The notes under the pieces: model-generated
Database searches by the model: none
What the model was told of the DNA's origin: nothing
Seen by the model: the letters and a program-made list of their open reading frames with translations, nothing else
Part shown: in pieces, positions 30,647 through 39,128 of the stretch
Position numbering within the stretch: position 1 is the first letter of the stretch
Layout: the number at the start of each line of letters is the position of its first letter
Made by a program: the position numbers and the translations under genes
Assembly (NCBI GenBank): GCA_021817345.1
Contig: JAKAVC010000168.1
Span: 1-39,128 of the forward strand
DNA from: Deltaproteobacteria bacterium
GTDB lineage: Bacteria > Desulfobacterota > Binatia > Binatales > Binataceae
Length of the DNA: 39,128 nt
Direction: 5' to 3'

Positions 30647-33600
30647 ATGCTTGAGAAGATAATCGCCGGCTCGGTGCGCAACCGCTTCATGGTCGTCTTC
30701 GCGATCGCGATCCTCTCGCTGTGGGGGCTATGGTGCCTGGCAAACATCAAGCTCAACGCCGTTCCCGACATGAGCGACGTGCAGGTCATCATCTACACGC
30801 CTTTCGTCGGCCAGCCTCCGCAGGTGGTCGAGGACCAGATCACCTATCCGCTGGTCCATGCGCTCCTCAGCGCCGCCAACGTGAAAGTCGTCCGCGGTTT
30901 TTCCTTTTTCAACTTCTCGCTCGTGAACGTGGTCTTCGAGGACGGGACCGATTTCTACTGGGCGCGCTCGCGGGCGCTCGAGTATCTGAACTACGCGGCG
31001 CAGCAATTGCCGCAAGGCGTTACGCCAACGCTCGGCCCGGACTCAACCGGCGTGGGATGGGTCTTCGAATACGTCCTGCTCGACAAGACCGGCAAATGGG
31101 ATCTCGCGCAACTGCGCGGTTACCAGGACTGGCATCTCAAATACGCGCTCGGCACCGTGCCAGGGGTCGCCGAGGTCGCTTCGCTCGGCGGATTCGTCAA
31201 GCAGTACCAGGTCGAGGTTGACCCGCGTAAGCTCGTCGCCTACAAGATTCCGCTCTCGCGCGTTCAGCAAGCGATTAAGAACAGCAACAACGCCGTCGGC
31301 GGACGCGTGCTGGAACGCGCGGGCGAGGAATATCGCATCACGGCGCTCGGCTACATCCAGTCCATCGACAACATCAGGGCGATTCCGCTCGGGCTTGGCC
31401 CCGGCGGCACGCCGATCTACGTCGGCGACGTGGCCGACGTCCATCTCGGTCCCGAACTGCGCCGCGGAGTGGCGGACCTCGACGGCAAGGGCGAGGCGGT
31501 CGCGGGAATCGTCGAGATGCGCGCGGGCGAGAACGCCCTGTCGGTGATCCATCGCGTCAAGGAGCGCCTCAAGCAGATTCAGAAGGATCTCCCGCCGGGA
31601 CTGGAAATCCTGCCTATCTACGACCGCTCGGGACTGATCGAACGCGCGGTTGACAACCTGCGCCACAAACTCATCGAGGAGTCGCTCATCGTCGCAATCG
31701 TCACGATCGTTTTTCTCGCCAACTTCGGCGGCGCGATGGTCTCGGTGCTGATGATCCCGGCGGGCTTTCTGCTCGCGACGATCGCGATGTACTACGCGGG
31801 CGTAAGCGCGGACCTGATGTCGCTCGCGGGAATCGCGGTCGCGATCGGCGCGATGGTGGACGCGGCGGTCGTGATGGTCGAAAACGGCCATCGCTATCTC
31901 GTCGAGCACACGCTTGCGCGCGAGCAGGCGATCGTGGCGGCCGCCAGGGAAGTCGGTCCGGCGCTCTTCTTCTCGCTGCTCATCATCATGCTGAGTTTCA
32001 TCCCGATCTTCGCGCTGACCGCGCAGGCGGGCCGGCTGTTCAAGCCGCTCGCGATGACCGGAACGGTATGCATGGCGGCGGCGGCCCTGCTTTCGGTCAC
32101 ACTAGTGCCGGCGCTGATGGCGTACCTGATGCGCGCCGGCAACGGTCACGAAGAAAACATCCTGGATCGCTTCTTCCAGCGGCTTTATCGGCCCGCGCTG
32201 CGCTCCGCGATGAGGCATCCGCGGATAGTCGGCGTGGTTTTCGTCATGATCCTCATCAGCACTATCGTGCCGTGGTCGCGGATGGGTCTTGAGTTCCTGC
32301 CGCCCGTGTTTGAGGGCGACCTGGTCTACGCGCCGACCGCGTATCCCGGCATCTCCGTCACCCAGTCCAAGCTCCTGCTGCAACGCGCCGACCGTATCCT
32401 GATGCATTTTCCCGAGGTCGAGCACGTGCTCGGAAAGATGGGCCGCGCGGAAACCGGGACCGATTCGGTCTCGCTCTATATGGGTGAGATTCTCATCAAG
32501 CTGAAACCGCGCGACACCTGGCCCGCCGGGATAACGCCCGACCGGCTGGTCACCGAGATGGATCGCGCGCTTCGCTTTCCCGGCATCATCAACGCCTGGA
32601 GCATGCCCATCAAGGAGCGCGTCGACAACGTCAACACCGGAGTCAAAACCACGCTCGGGCTCAAACTGCTAGGCGGCGACCTAAAGACCCTGGAGAACAT
32701 CGGCCGCTCGATCGAGGAGCGGCTGCGCGGCTTGCCGGGAACTCGAAGTGTGCTCTCGGATCGCGTTTACGAGGCCAACTACATCAACTTCCACATTCAT
32801 CGGCGTGAAGCTGCGCGCTACGGACTGACTATCAAGGACGTCGAAGATGCGGTGCAACTGGCTATCGGCGGTCTCAATGTCACAACCACAGTCGAAGGCC
32901 CGGAACGTTATCCGGTCAACGTCCGCTATCCGCGCGAACTGCGCGACAGCCGCGAGGCGCTCGGCCGCGTCGACATCTACACGCAGTCGGGAGCGCAGGT
33001 GCCGCTCTCGCAGGTCGCCGACATCGAGAGCACGGCCGGGCCGACCGCGGTAAAGACCGAAGCGGGGCGGCTCACCAACTGGATCTATATCGACCTGCTG
33101 CCCGGCACGGATATCGGAACTTACGTCAAAGAGGCCAACGCCGCGCTTGCGGACCTCAAGCTGCCGCGCGGTTACTCGATGGTGTGGAGCGGCGAATACC
33201 TGTATCTGCAGGAGGCGATAAAGCGCCTTTCGGTCGTTACGCCGATCGCATTGCTGATAAGTTTCTTCGTGCTCTATCTGAACTTCGGCAGCGCCGCCGA
33301 GTCGGCAATCGTGATGCTCTGTCTACCGTTCGCGGCCTCGGGCGGAGTATGGGCGATATATCTGCTCGGCTACAACATGAGTATCGCGGCGTGGATGGGC
33401 ATGCTCATCCTGATCGGGTTCGCGGTCGAAGGCGGCGTCGTGATGCTCATATACATAATCAAGGACACGGAGCTGGCCGCGCTGAACAAAGGTGCGCCGC
33501 TGACGGCCGGCGAAATCGAAGCGTCGGTCACGCGCGGCGCGATCAGACGTCTAAGGCCGCGCCTGATGGTGCTGTCGCTGTTGATTTTCGGCCTGCTGCC

Positions 33601-33751
33601 GATTTTCTGGGGACAGGCGACCGGTTCGTCGCTGATGCGGCGAATCGCTGCGTCGGTGGTCGGCGGGATGCTGACCGAAGTATCGGTGGTTTTCCTGATG
33701 CTACCGCCGCTCTATGCCTGGTACCGCAAACGCTCCGCAACGGAGGAGTAG
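30647..33751 (+). CDS. cusA: Heavy-metal RND efflux transporter, CusA/CzcA family (CusA subgroup)
   Basis: A 1034-residue inner-membrane RND pump with 12 expected helices and two large periplasmic loops. Subgroup landmarks are DPRKLVAYKIPLSRVQQAIK, the proton-relay helix GIAVAIGAMVDAAVVMVENG (two aspartate-rich/Asp residues in TM4), and WARSRALEYLNYAAQQLPQG. Along an ungapped alignment I recall with E. coli CusA, the three Cu(I)/Ag(I)-binding methionines (573, 623, 672) correspond to Ala562, Met612 and Asn661 here, so only one is kept. The ATG at 30647 (MLEKIIAGSVRNR) is chosen; GTG at 30614 overlaps the adaptor gene. The overall likeness to CusA is strong, so the gene is surely a metal or cation exporter, but the substrate is uncertain. 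No regulator gene is in the window. Confidence 0.9.
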   Translation: MLEKIIAGSVRNRFMVVFAIAILSLWGLWCLANIKLNAVPDMSDVQVIIYTPFVGQPPQVVEDQITYPLVHALLSAANVKVVRGFSFFNFSLVNVVFEDGTDFYWARSRALEYLNYAAQQLPQGVTPTLGPDSTGVGWVFEYVLLDKTGKWDLAQLRGYQDWHLKYALGTVPGVAEVASLGGFVKQYQVEVDPRKLVAYKIPLSRVQQAIKNSNNAVGGRVLERAGEEYRITALGYIQSIDNIRAIPLGLGPGGTPIYVGDVADVHLGPELRRGVADLDGKGEAVAGIVEMRAGENALSVIHRVKERLKQIQKDLPPGLEILPIYDRSGLIERAVDNLRHKLIEESLIVAIVTIVFLANFGGAMVSVLMIPAGFLLATIAMYYAGVSADLMSLAGIAVAIGAMVDAAVVMVENGHRYLVEHTLAREQAIVAAAREVGPALFFSLLIIMLSFIPIFALTAQAGRLFKPLAMTGTVCMAAAALLSVTLVPALMAYLMRAGNGHEENILDRFFQRLYRPALRSAMRHPRIVGVVFVMILISTIVPWSRMGLEFLPPVFEGDLVYAPTAYPGISVTQSKLLLQRADRILMHFPEVEHVLGKMGRAETGTDSVSLYMGEILIKLKPRDTWPAGITPDRLVTEMDRALRFPGIINAWSMPIKERVDNVNTGVKTTLGLKLLGGDLKTLENIGRSIEERLRGLPGTRSVLSDRVYEANYINFHIHRREAARYGLTIKDVEDAVQLAIGGLNVTTTVEGPERYPVNVRYPRELRDSREALGRVDIYTQSGAQVPLSQVADIESTAGPTAVKTEAGRLTNWIYIDLLPGTDIGTYVKEANAALADLKLPRGYSMVWSGEYLYLQEAIKRLSVVTPIALLISFFVLYLNFGSAAESAIVMLCLPFAASGGVWAIYLLGYNMSIAAWMGMLILIGFAVEGGVVMLIYIIKDTELAALNKGAPLTAGEIEASVTRGAIRRLRPRLMVLSLLIFGLLPIFWGQATGSSLMRRIAASVVGGMLTEVSVVFLMLPPLYAWYRKRSATEE

Positions 33752-33757
33752 GTACGG

Positions 33758-33846
33758 TGGTGGTACGCAGCCGCCCCCAAAGGTTCGTCGTGATAATCCT
33801 CGGACGACACCGGAAGCAGGCTCCTTGAGGGGCGCGCGTACCACCA
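33758..33846 (+). other. Spaced 11-bp inverted repeat after cusA
   Basis: TGGTGGTACGC at 33758-33768 and GCGTACCACCA at 33836-33846 are perfect inverted arms, 67 bp apart. The stem is not followed by a T run, so it is not a typical terminator. It lies between the efflux operon and the convergent phosphoketolase gene. It could be a degraded element end, a distant-arm hairpin or chance; nothing decides this. Confidence 0.45.
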
Positions 33847-34016
33847 GACTCAAGAGGGAACCGTTATGAGAGACTCGCGAAACTTGGACCGTCCGAGTTC
33901 ATCATGAGCGCCACACGAGGTCACCCAAGCACTCTCTTTTGGGCGCGCACGCATCAGGTTCTCCAGCTTACGAACTCGCTTACCAGGCATCACCAGGTTG
34001 GAACCAGGCAGGCCGG

Positions 34017-36377
34017 TCACGCCGTTGCGGGATCGGTCCAGCGCCACTGCTGAATCTCTGGAAGATCGTCCAGATGGCTCTTCACATGGATTCGATGCTC
34101 GGCCAGCTTCTGTTCGAAGAAGTCGATAACCGGCTGGGCCTGGGCGTAAAGCCGGTGGACCCGCCGTAAGGCGTCGATCGCCAAGTGATAGCGGCTTATC
34201 TGGTTGAGGACGACCATGTCAAAGGAAGTTGTCGTCGTGCCTTCCTCGATAAAGCCTCGTACGTGAAAACGCTCGGGCCGAGGCCTGCCATGCACGAGGT
34301 CATGGACCATCCGCCGATAGCCGTGGAAGGCAAACACGACATCCTTGTCCTCGGTAAACAGGTCGACGAAATCCTGGTTATCCATCCCGTGCGGATGGTA
34401 GGCGGGGGGAGAGAGCGCCATCAGATCCACCACATTAACCAGGCGCAAACGCAGCTCGGGGAGATGCTTGCGCAGCAGCCACGCAGCCGCCACTGCTTCC
34501 AAAGTGGGGACGTCTCCCGCGCATCCAAGGACAATGTCTGGATTGCCCTGGTCGTTCCCTGCCCACGTCCAGATGGACGCTCCGCGCGAGCAATGGAAGC
34601 GGGCCTCCTCCATCCCCAGCCACTGAAGCGCGGGCTGCTTTTCAGCAATGACCAGGTTGATGTAGTTGCGGCTGCGCAGGCAATGGTCCAACACGCTCAG
34701 CAGAGTGTTCGCGTCCGGTGGAAGATAGATGCGAATGACCTCCCGCCTTTTGTTGATCAGCGTGTCGATGAAGCCGGGACCCTGATGGCTGTATCCATCG
34801 TACTCCTGGCGCCAAACATGGGAGGTCAGCAGGTAGTTGAGCGAGGCCACGGGATGACGCCAGGGGATGTCTCGATAAAGCTTGAGCCATTTGGCGTGCT
34901 GGCTCGCCATCGAATCGAGCACCGTCGCGAAAGCCTCATAAGAAGTCAGGATTCCGTGCCGCCCGGTCCAGAGATATCCCTCCAGCCATCCTTGGCAACA
35001 GTGTTCGCTCAAGATCTCCATGACTCGTCCGTCGGGAGAAACATGGTCATCTCCGGGAAGAATTTTGGAAACCAGGCAGCGATCAGTCGCCTCGAAGACC
35101 GCTCCAAGCCGGTTGGAGTCGGTCTCATCAGGACAGAAGAGCCGGAAGTTCCGCGGATTTTTTTGAATGATATCGCGTAAGTAGCATCCGGCGACCTTGG
35201 TCGCCTCCGCTTCCGACCCTCCAGGGGCCTCGACGCGTACCGCATACTCCGCAAAGTTCGGGAGATCCAGATCCACCAGGAGCTTGCCACCGTTCGCGTA
35301 AGGGCTCATTCCCATCCGCAGCTCCCCTTTGGGCGCGAGATCCGCAAGTTCTGACTTAAAGCGCCCGGACTCGTCGAAGAGCTCTTCGGGACGATAGCTG
35401 CGCAGCCAGTTTTCCAGCAGGCGCAGATGGTGGGAATTTTCGCGCGCGTCCATCAGAGGGGAGCGGTGCGCTCGAAAGGTGCCCTCTAACGGGATCCCAT
35501 CGATCTCCTTCGGGCCTGTCCAGCCATCAGGAGTGCGCAATAGCAGCAGCGGCCATCGGGGACGGCCTCGCAAGCCCGTCTGGCGGGCCTCCGCCTGGAT
35601 CGAGCGGATTTGCCCATAGGCTCGGTCGAGCGCTTCGGCCAGCTCCCGATGCACTTTCTGGGGCTCGGAGCCAACGACCGATAGCACTTGGTATCCGAAT
35701 CCCGAGAACAGAAGACGAATCTCCTCGTCTTCCATCCGTCCAAGCACCGTCGGCCCGGAGAGCTTTCCATCATTGACATGGAGAATGGGCAGGACCGCTC
35801 CGTCGCGTTTCGGGTTGAGAAAGTTTATCGATTGCCAACTGCCCCAGAGAGGCCCCGTCTCCGCCTCGCCGTCGCTGACGACGGGGACGGCAATAAGCTC
35901 CGGATGGTCGAAGACCGCCCCGAAGGAATGGAGCAGGGAATAGCCAAGCTCACCTCCTTCGTGGATCGAGCCCGGCGTTAGCGCACTGGCGTGGCTGGGA
36001 ACTCCCCCCGGGGAGGAGAATTGCCGGCAAAAGAGCCTTAGGCCATCAAGGTCTTGGGACATGTCGGGAAAGACCTCAGAGTAGGTTCCCTCCAAGTATA
36101 GGTTTGCGAGAACAGCCGAGGCGCAGTGGCCCGGCCCGGCGACGAACAGCAAATGGCTTCCGGTCTCGCAGATCAGCCGGTTGAGATGCGCGTAGACGAG
36201 GTTAAGCCCCGGCGCCGATCCCCAGTGCCCGCGGATGCGTGGCTTAAGATGCTCGACGCGCAGAGGCTCCCGCAAGAGCGGATTCTCTTCCAGGTAGAAT
36301 TGCGCAGCGGCCAGAAAGTTGGCCGCCCGCCAGTAGGCATCGATCTTCACGATGGATTTCGTTGAAAGTTGCGCCAT
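34017..36377 (-). CDS. xfp: Phosphoketolase (xylulose-5-phosphate/fructose-6-phosphate), full length
   Basis: A 786-residue thiamine-diphosphate enzyme that splits xylulose-5-P or fructose-6-P with phosphate to acetyl phosphate plus glyceraldehyde-3-P or erythrose-4-P. The length is normal (about 790). Landmarks include GHWGSAPGLNLVYAHLNRLI, the phosphoketolase signature [15 protein letters not shown] from residue 140, [46 protein letters not shown], and near the end AYHPHGMDNQDFVDLF and RFHVRGFIEEGTTTTSFDM. The ATG at 36377 (MAQLSTKSIVKIDAYW) is the family start; a GTG at 36404 is possible. By eye its GC and codon bias are lower than in the upstream genes. A partial second copy lies at 38685-39128, beyond zwf. 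Confidence 0.95.
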   Translation of the reverse strand: MAQLSTKSIVKIDAYWRAANFLAAAQFYLEENPLLREPLRVEHLKPRIRGHWGSAPGLNLVYAHLNRLICETGSHLLFVAGPGHCASAVLANLYLEGTYSEVFPDMSQDLDGLRLFCRQFSSPGGVPSHASALTPGSIHEGGELGYSLLHSFGAVFDHPELIAVPVVSDGEAETGPLWGSWQSINFLNPKRDGAVLPILHVNDGKLSGPTVLGRMEDEEIRLLFSGFGYQVLSVVGSEPQKVHRELAEALDRAYGQIRSIQAEARQTGLRGRPRWPLLLLRTPDGWTGPKEIDGIPLEGTFRAHRSPLMDARENSHHLRLLENWLRSYRPEELFDESGRFKSELADLAPKGELRMGMSPYANGGKLLVDLDLPNFAEYAVRVEAPGGSEAEATKVAGCYLRDIIQKNPRNFRLFCPDETDSNRLGAVFEATDRCLVSKILPGDDHVSPDGRVMEILSEHCCQGWLEGYLWTGRHGILTSYEAFATVLDSMASQHAKWLKLYRDIPWRHPVASLNYLLTSHVWRQEYDGYSHQGPGFIDTLINKRREVIRIYLPPDANTLLSVLDHCLRSRNYINLVIAEKQPALQWLGMEEARFHCSRGASIWTWAGNDQGNPDIVLGCAGDVPTLEAVAAAWLLRKHLPELRLRLVNVVDLMALSPPAYHPHGMDNQDFVDLFTEDKDVVFAFHGYRRMVHDLVHGRPRPERFHVRGFIEEGTTTTSFDMVVLNQISRYHLAIDALRRVHRLYAQAQPVIDFFEQKLAEHRIHVKSHLDDLPEIQQWRWTDPATA

Positions 36378-36400
36378 GGAGGTAACCCCAGTTTTCGACC

Positions 36401-36971
36401 TCACGGCGGAGGCTCAGTTAACCCGGAATTTCCGTTTTGGGCTCTCTCCGTCGCCAGAGTCATACCGCAGATGAGCGCGTAGCGCCAGTTTGCGAGGCGT
36501 GTGCTGCCGGCGATGGTCGAGTAGCGCAGCCATTCGGCTTTAGCCCTCACAGATTCGAGCGTGCGGCTTTCCCGCACTCGGCTCCTCTCGAAGTTCGATC
36601 GAGTCAGCAAGTGGGCACCGGGCGCGGGTGCGAGACGTGAGCGCGTGGCAAGGGAAACCGTTCGAGCAAGGCGTAGAACCGCGGCCATAATTTGTAAAAC
36701 TTAGTACTCGATCTGACAGTTGGGTAAGGTCGCTCGGTGTCCGATTTGAGCAATGCGTCAGAGAGCGTGCGCACCGACACGCCGTCAAGGGTTCGCGCGC
36801 AGCCACGCCGTCGTGCACCGCGTGGAATAAGAGCAAGCGCAGCAATTGAGCCGGGTCCGTTACGTATCGGGCTCGCCGGAATGCGCCCAATTCGCGCGCT
36901 GTCTCGCGCCATCGCTCTGGTAACAGCCCCTCAATCACCCTCCACTCATCCGCACGCGCCGTCTCCACCAT
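36401..36971 (-). pseudogene. Degenerate IS4-type transposase N-terminal remnant
   Basis: On the minus strand from 36971 the frame reads RADEWRVIEGLLPERWRETA, RELGAFRRARYVTDPAQLLR and LLLFHAVHDG, which resembles the opening of IS4/IS5-group DDE transposases that start with a conserved N-terminal helical domain. The likeness then moves to a second frame (SVRTLSDALLKSDTERPYP) and perhaps a third (VRAKAEWLRYSTIAGSTRLA), with stops between. No intact DDE catalytic domain follows and no terminal repeats were found. It is a decayed, truncated insertion-sequence gene. The family label is a remembered pattern. It sits directly upstream of phosphoketolase and may mark the event that brought or rearranged the sugar-metabolism genes. 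Confidence 0.5.
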
Positions 36972-37226
36972 GAATAAAGCAAGATATGCTTCTCTCCCGG
37001 GTCATCAACCCTTTAGGTTAACGCCTATGGGGCTTCGCCCCCTCGCACTCCCCCAACACATCAGATTAACGAGAGGGGGGAGTTTCAAATGATATTTGAC
37101 ACTCGGAAAACGGGAATCCGGGTTAATGATTCGGACTCTCCCTCTCGACACATCGCGGCTGCCGGGTTCGGAGTCATTTGTGCGGCCGCGTTCGGCGTAA
37201 ACCGGTGTTTCACGTATTCATCGATG

Positions 37227-38597
37227 CTATTCGGGGCTGTGCCATCCACCAACGTCAGCGGTCAGCCGAGCGGCTTCCGCCGGGCCCCAAGTGCCCGGCG
37301 GATATTCGTGCACAGGTGTGACGTCGTCCAGGATCGGCTGAACGATCGCCCATTGCGCCTCGACCGCGTCCTGACGCGTAAACAGCAGATGATCTCCGGC
37401 CATTGCGTCGCCCAACAGACGTTCGTAAGCATCCATCTCCTCGCCCGCGGGCCGTTGCACCAGCTTGAGTTCGGTCGGCGCGGATTCCATATGCTCGCCT
37501 GGTTTCTTGATCTGCGCGCCGACGGCGATCAGCACGTCCGGGCCGAGGCGGAATCGATAGTGGTTAGCGTCTTCAGGGCGAAACCTGCGCAACGGCGGGC
37601 GCTTGAGCGTAACCATCACCTCAGTGGCGGTCACGGGCATGCATTTGCCAGCGCGGATGAAGAACGGGACGTTGTCCCATCGCCAGGAATCGATATGCAG
37701 GCGCACAGCGGCAAAAGTTTCGACGGTTGAGTCGGGCTTCACGCCTGACTCGTTGCGGTAGCCGGTAAATTGGCCGCGCACCAAGTCCTTGGGATCGATC
37801 GGCAGGATGGATCGAAAAACCTTGACCTTCTCGTCCTGGATCGACTCGGGATAGGTGGTCAGCGGCGGTTCCATCGCGAGATAGGCCACGACCTGCAGCA
37901 GATGGTTTTGCACCACGTCGCGGATTGCGCCGTTGGCGTCATAAAACGCCCCGCGCCCCTGCACGCCAAAGCTCTCGGCCATCGTAATCTGCACGCTTTG
38001 GATATAGCGCCGGTTCCAGATCGGTTCGAGGAAGGCATTGGCGAACCGAAACATCACCAGATTCTGCACCGGCTCCTTGCCGAGGTAGTGATCGATCCGA
38101 AAGACCGCGGATTCGTCGAAAACCGTATGCAACGTCTCATTGAGCGCTTGCGCTGAGGGCAGATCGCGCCCGAACGGCTTTTCCAGTACCACGCGGGCAT
38201 TGCGAGCGCATCCGGAACTGCCGATCCCCTCGATCACGGTCGTGAACAGGCTTGGCGGGATCGCCAAGTAGTGCGTCGGACGGTGGGCGCCGTCCATTGC
38301 CTTGAGCAAAGCCGCGTATGTCGCCGGATCCTGATAGTCGCTATCGATATAGGCGAGACGCTCGATCAGCCGGCCGAAGGCCTGCTCGTTGACGCCGCCA
38401 CCGTGCTTTTCGATGCTCTCTCTTGCGCGCGCGCGAAGTTGATCGAGATTCCATCCCGACTTCGCTACGCCGATCACCGGAAACTGTAGATTGCCCCGGC
38501 GCGCCATCGCATGCAGGGCCGGAAAGATCTTTTTGTAGGCGAGATCGCCGCTGGCGCCGAAGAACGCCAGCGCATCCGAACGTGGGGCGTTGCTCAT
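37227..38597 (-). CDS. zwf: Glucose-6-phosphate 1-dehydrogenase
   Basis: A 456-residue enzyme of the oxidative pentose-phosphate pathway that oxidises glucose-6-P with NADP+. The Rossmann motif is [17 protein letters not shown] (residues 12-28), EKPFGRDL lies near 139-146, and the active-site RIDHYLGKE at 167-175. Further landmarks are [40 protein letters not shown] and [20 protein letters not shown]. It is slightly short for the family (480-510). The start is ATG at 38597; GGAG lies 9-12 bases upstream. The same frame stays open further upstream into a phosphoketolase fragment, so a longer fused read-through protein could exist. Codon use is like that of the neighbouring phosphoketolase. Confidence 0.95.
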   Translation of the reverse strand: MSNAPRSDALAFFGASGDLAYKKIFPALHAMARRGNLQFPVIGVAKSGWNLDQLRARARESIEKHGGGVNEQAFGRLIERLAYIDSDYQDPATYAALLKAMDGAHRPTHYLAIPPSLFTTVIEGIGSSGCARNARVVLEKPFGRDLPSAQALNETLHTVFDESAVFRIDHYLGKEPVQNLVMFRFANAFLEPIWNRRYIQSVQITMAESFGVQGRGAFYDANGAIRDVVQNHLLQVVAYLAMEPPLTTYPESIQDEKVKVFRSILPIDPKDLVRGQFTGYRNESGVKPDSTVETFAAVRLHIDSWRWDNVPFFIRAGKCMPVTATEVMVTLKRPPLRRFRPEDANHYRFRLGPDVLIAVGAQIKKPGEHMESAPTELKLVQRPAGEEMDAYERLLGDAMAGDHLLFTRQDAVEAQWAIVQPILDDVTPVHEYPPGTWGPAEAARLTADVGGWHSPE

Positions 38598-38684
38598 GAC
38601 TTCTTCTCCACATAGCCGCCAACTCGTAACGCATCGCGGAGGGCAACTTGTTGGCAAAGTCGACCGCAGTCCGCGAACCGAAGC

Positions 38685-39128
38685 GCGGATTTGCTCATAG
38701 GCTTGGTCGAGCGCTTGGGCCAGCTCCCGGTGTACTTTCTGCGGTTCGGAGCCAACCACCGATAGCACCTGGTATCCGAATCCCGAGAACAGAAGACGAA
38801 TCTCCTCGTCTTCCATCCTTCCGAGCACCGTCGGGCCGGAGAGCTTCCCATCGTTGACGTGGAGAATGGGCAGGACCGCTCCGTCGCGCTTCGGGTTGAG
38901 AAAATTTATCGATTGCCAACTGCCCCAGAGAGGGCCCGTCTCGGCCTCGCCGTCGCTGACGACGGGAACGGCGATAAGCTCCGGATGGTCGAAGACCGCA
39001 CCGAAGGAATGGAGCAGGGAATAGCCAAGCTCACCTCCTTCGTGAATCGAGCCCGGCGTCAGCGCACTGGCGTGGCTGGGAACTCCCCCCGGGGAGGAGA
39101 ATTGCCGACAAAAGAGTCTTAGGCCATC
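38685..39128 (-). pseudogene. 3'-truncated second phosphoketolase copy, running off the window
   Basis: The minus-strand frame open to the window edge encodes phosphoketolase residues equivalent to about 111-258 of the full copy ([20 protein letters not shown] through [15 protein letters not shown] to [10 protein letters not shown]). It is about 90% or more identical in DNA to 35606-36050 of the full gene, by eye. After QIR the match stops (~38685) and unrelated codons lead in frame into the zwf start at 38597. The 5' end lies beyond 39128. The catalytic C-terminal two-thirds is missing, so it cannot be a working enzyme. It is a partial duplication in direct orientation with the intact copy. 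Confidence 0.88.

Noticed and set aside
37029..37041. GGGGC-TTC-GCCCC hairpin near 37.03 kb as a terminator
   Set aside because: The stem is short and no T run follows; it could be an element remnant, but nothing supports termination.
37089..37226. The beginning of a plus-strand gene (MIFDTRKTGIRVND...)
   Set aside because: The frame soon runs antisense to zwf, has no recognisable domain and no consistent coding pattern.

Overview
The window is chromosome-like DNA of high GC content, densely packed with genes on both strands. The gene mix suggests a free-living, metabolically versatile Gram-negative soil or sediment bacterium: ATP-dependent hydantoinase subunits, CoA-transferase and thiolase, type II NADH dehydrogenase, an RND metal efflux system with TolC partner, a Tat-exported DUF882 protein, and a formylglycine-type sulfatase. 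The style (many acyl-CoA and oxoprolinase-type genes, short TCATTCTGAGCGAAGC-type repeats) recalls uncultured deltaproteobacterial-grade lineages such as Binatota. That placement is inference; no rRNA or tRNA gene was seen.

Layout. 1-4.3 kb: tail of a zinc-type dehydrogenase, then hyuA-hyuB and a Nudix hydrolase. 4.2-6.1 kb: a minus-strand sulfotransferase-glycosyltransferase pair that probably decorates a cell-surface glycan; the glycosyltransferase has no ordinary start codon. 6.2-9 kb: a lipoprotein, a VOC protein and a persulfide dioxygenase-rhodanese fusion, all on the minus strand. 9-12.2 kb: an ArsB/NhaD-type permease, thiI and a NudL-type CoA pyrophosphatase. 12.3-14.2 kb: a frameshifted DUF1330 gene and a sulfatase. 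14.2-15.6 kb: a repeat island with two ~167-bp direct repeats, a GIY-YIG gene boxed by a perfect 32-bp inverted repeat, and a gene remnant. 15.6-21.2 kb: a large membrane protein, a CYTH protein, type II NADH dehydrogenase, an unknown conserved-looking protein and a GNAT enzyme. 21.3-25.0 kb: a plus-strand run with CaiB-type CoA transferase, thiolase, TlpA-like thioredoxin, BolA and CGFS glutaredoxin, closed by a clear terminator. 25.1-27.3 kb: DoxX, DUF882 and L,D-transpeptidase on the minus strand. 27.5-33.8 kb: a small secreted protein and a CusCBA-type efflux operon. 34.0-39.1 kb: phosphoketolase, a decayed transposase, zwf, and a second, 3'-truncated phosphoketolase copy running off the window end.

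How the genes fit together. BolA and CGFS glutaredoxin form a known iron-sulfur/iron-handling pair. ThiI and the persulfide dioxygenase-rhodanese both handle sulfane sulfur. The DUF882 protein and L,D-transpeptidase overlap by 4 bp and both act on peptidoglycan. The efflux genes are translationally coupled, but two of the three methionines known to bind Cu(I)/Ag(I) in E. coli CusA are replaced and the CusB methionine motif is absent, so the substrate may differ. Phosphoketolase plus glucose-6-phosphate dehydrogenase suggests a pentose-phosphate/phosphoketolase route; the duplicated, truncated and transposase-scarred structure there suggests acquisition and rearrangement.

The most novel-looking items are the 365-bp GIY-YIG inverted-repeat unit, the altered CusA/CusB metal-site residues, and the phosphoketolase fragment fused in frame ahead of zwf.
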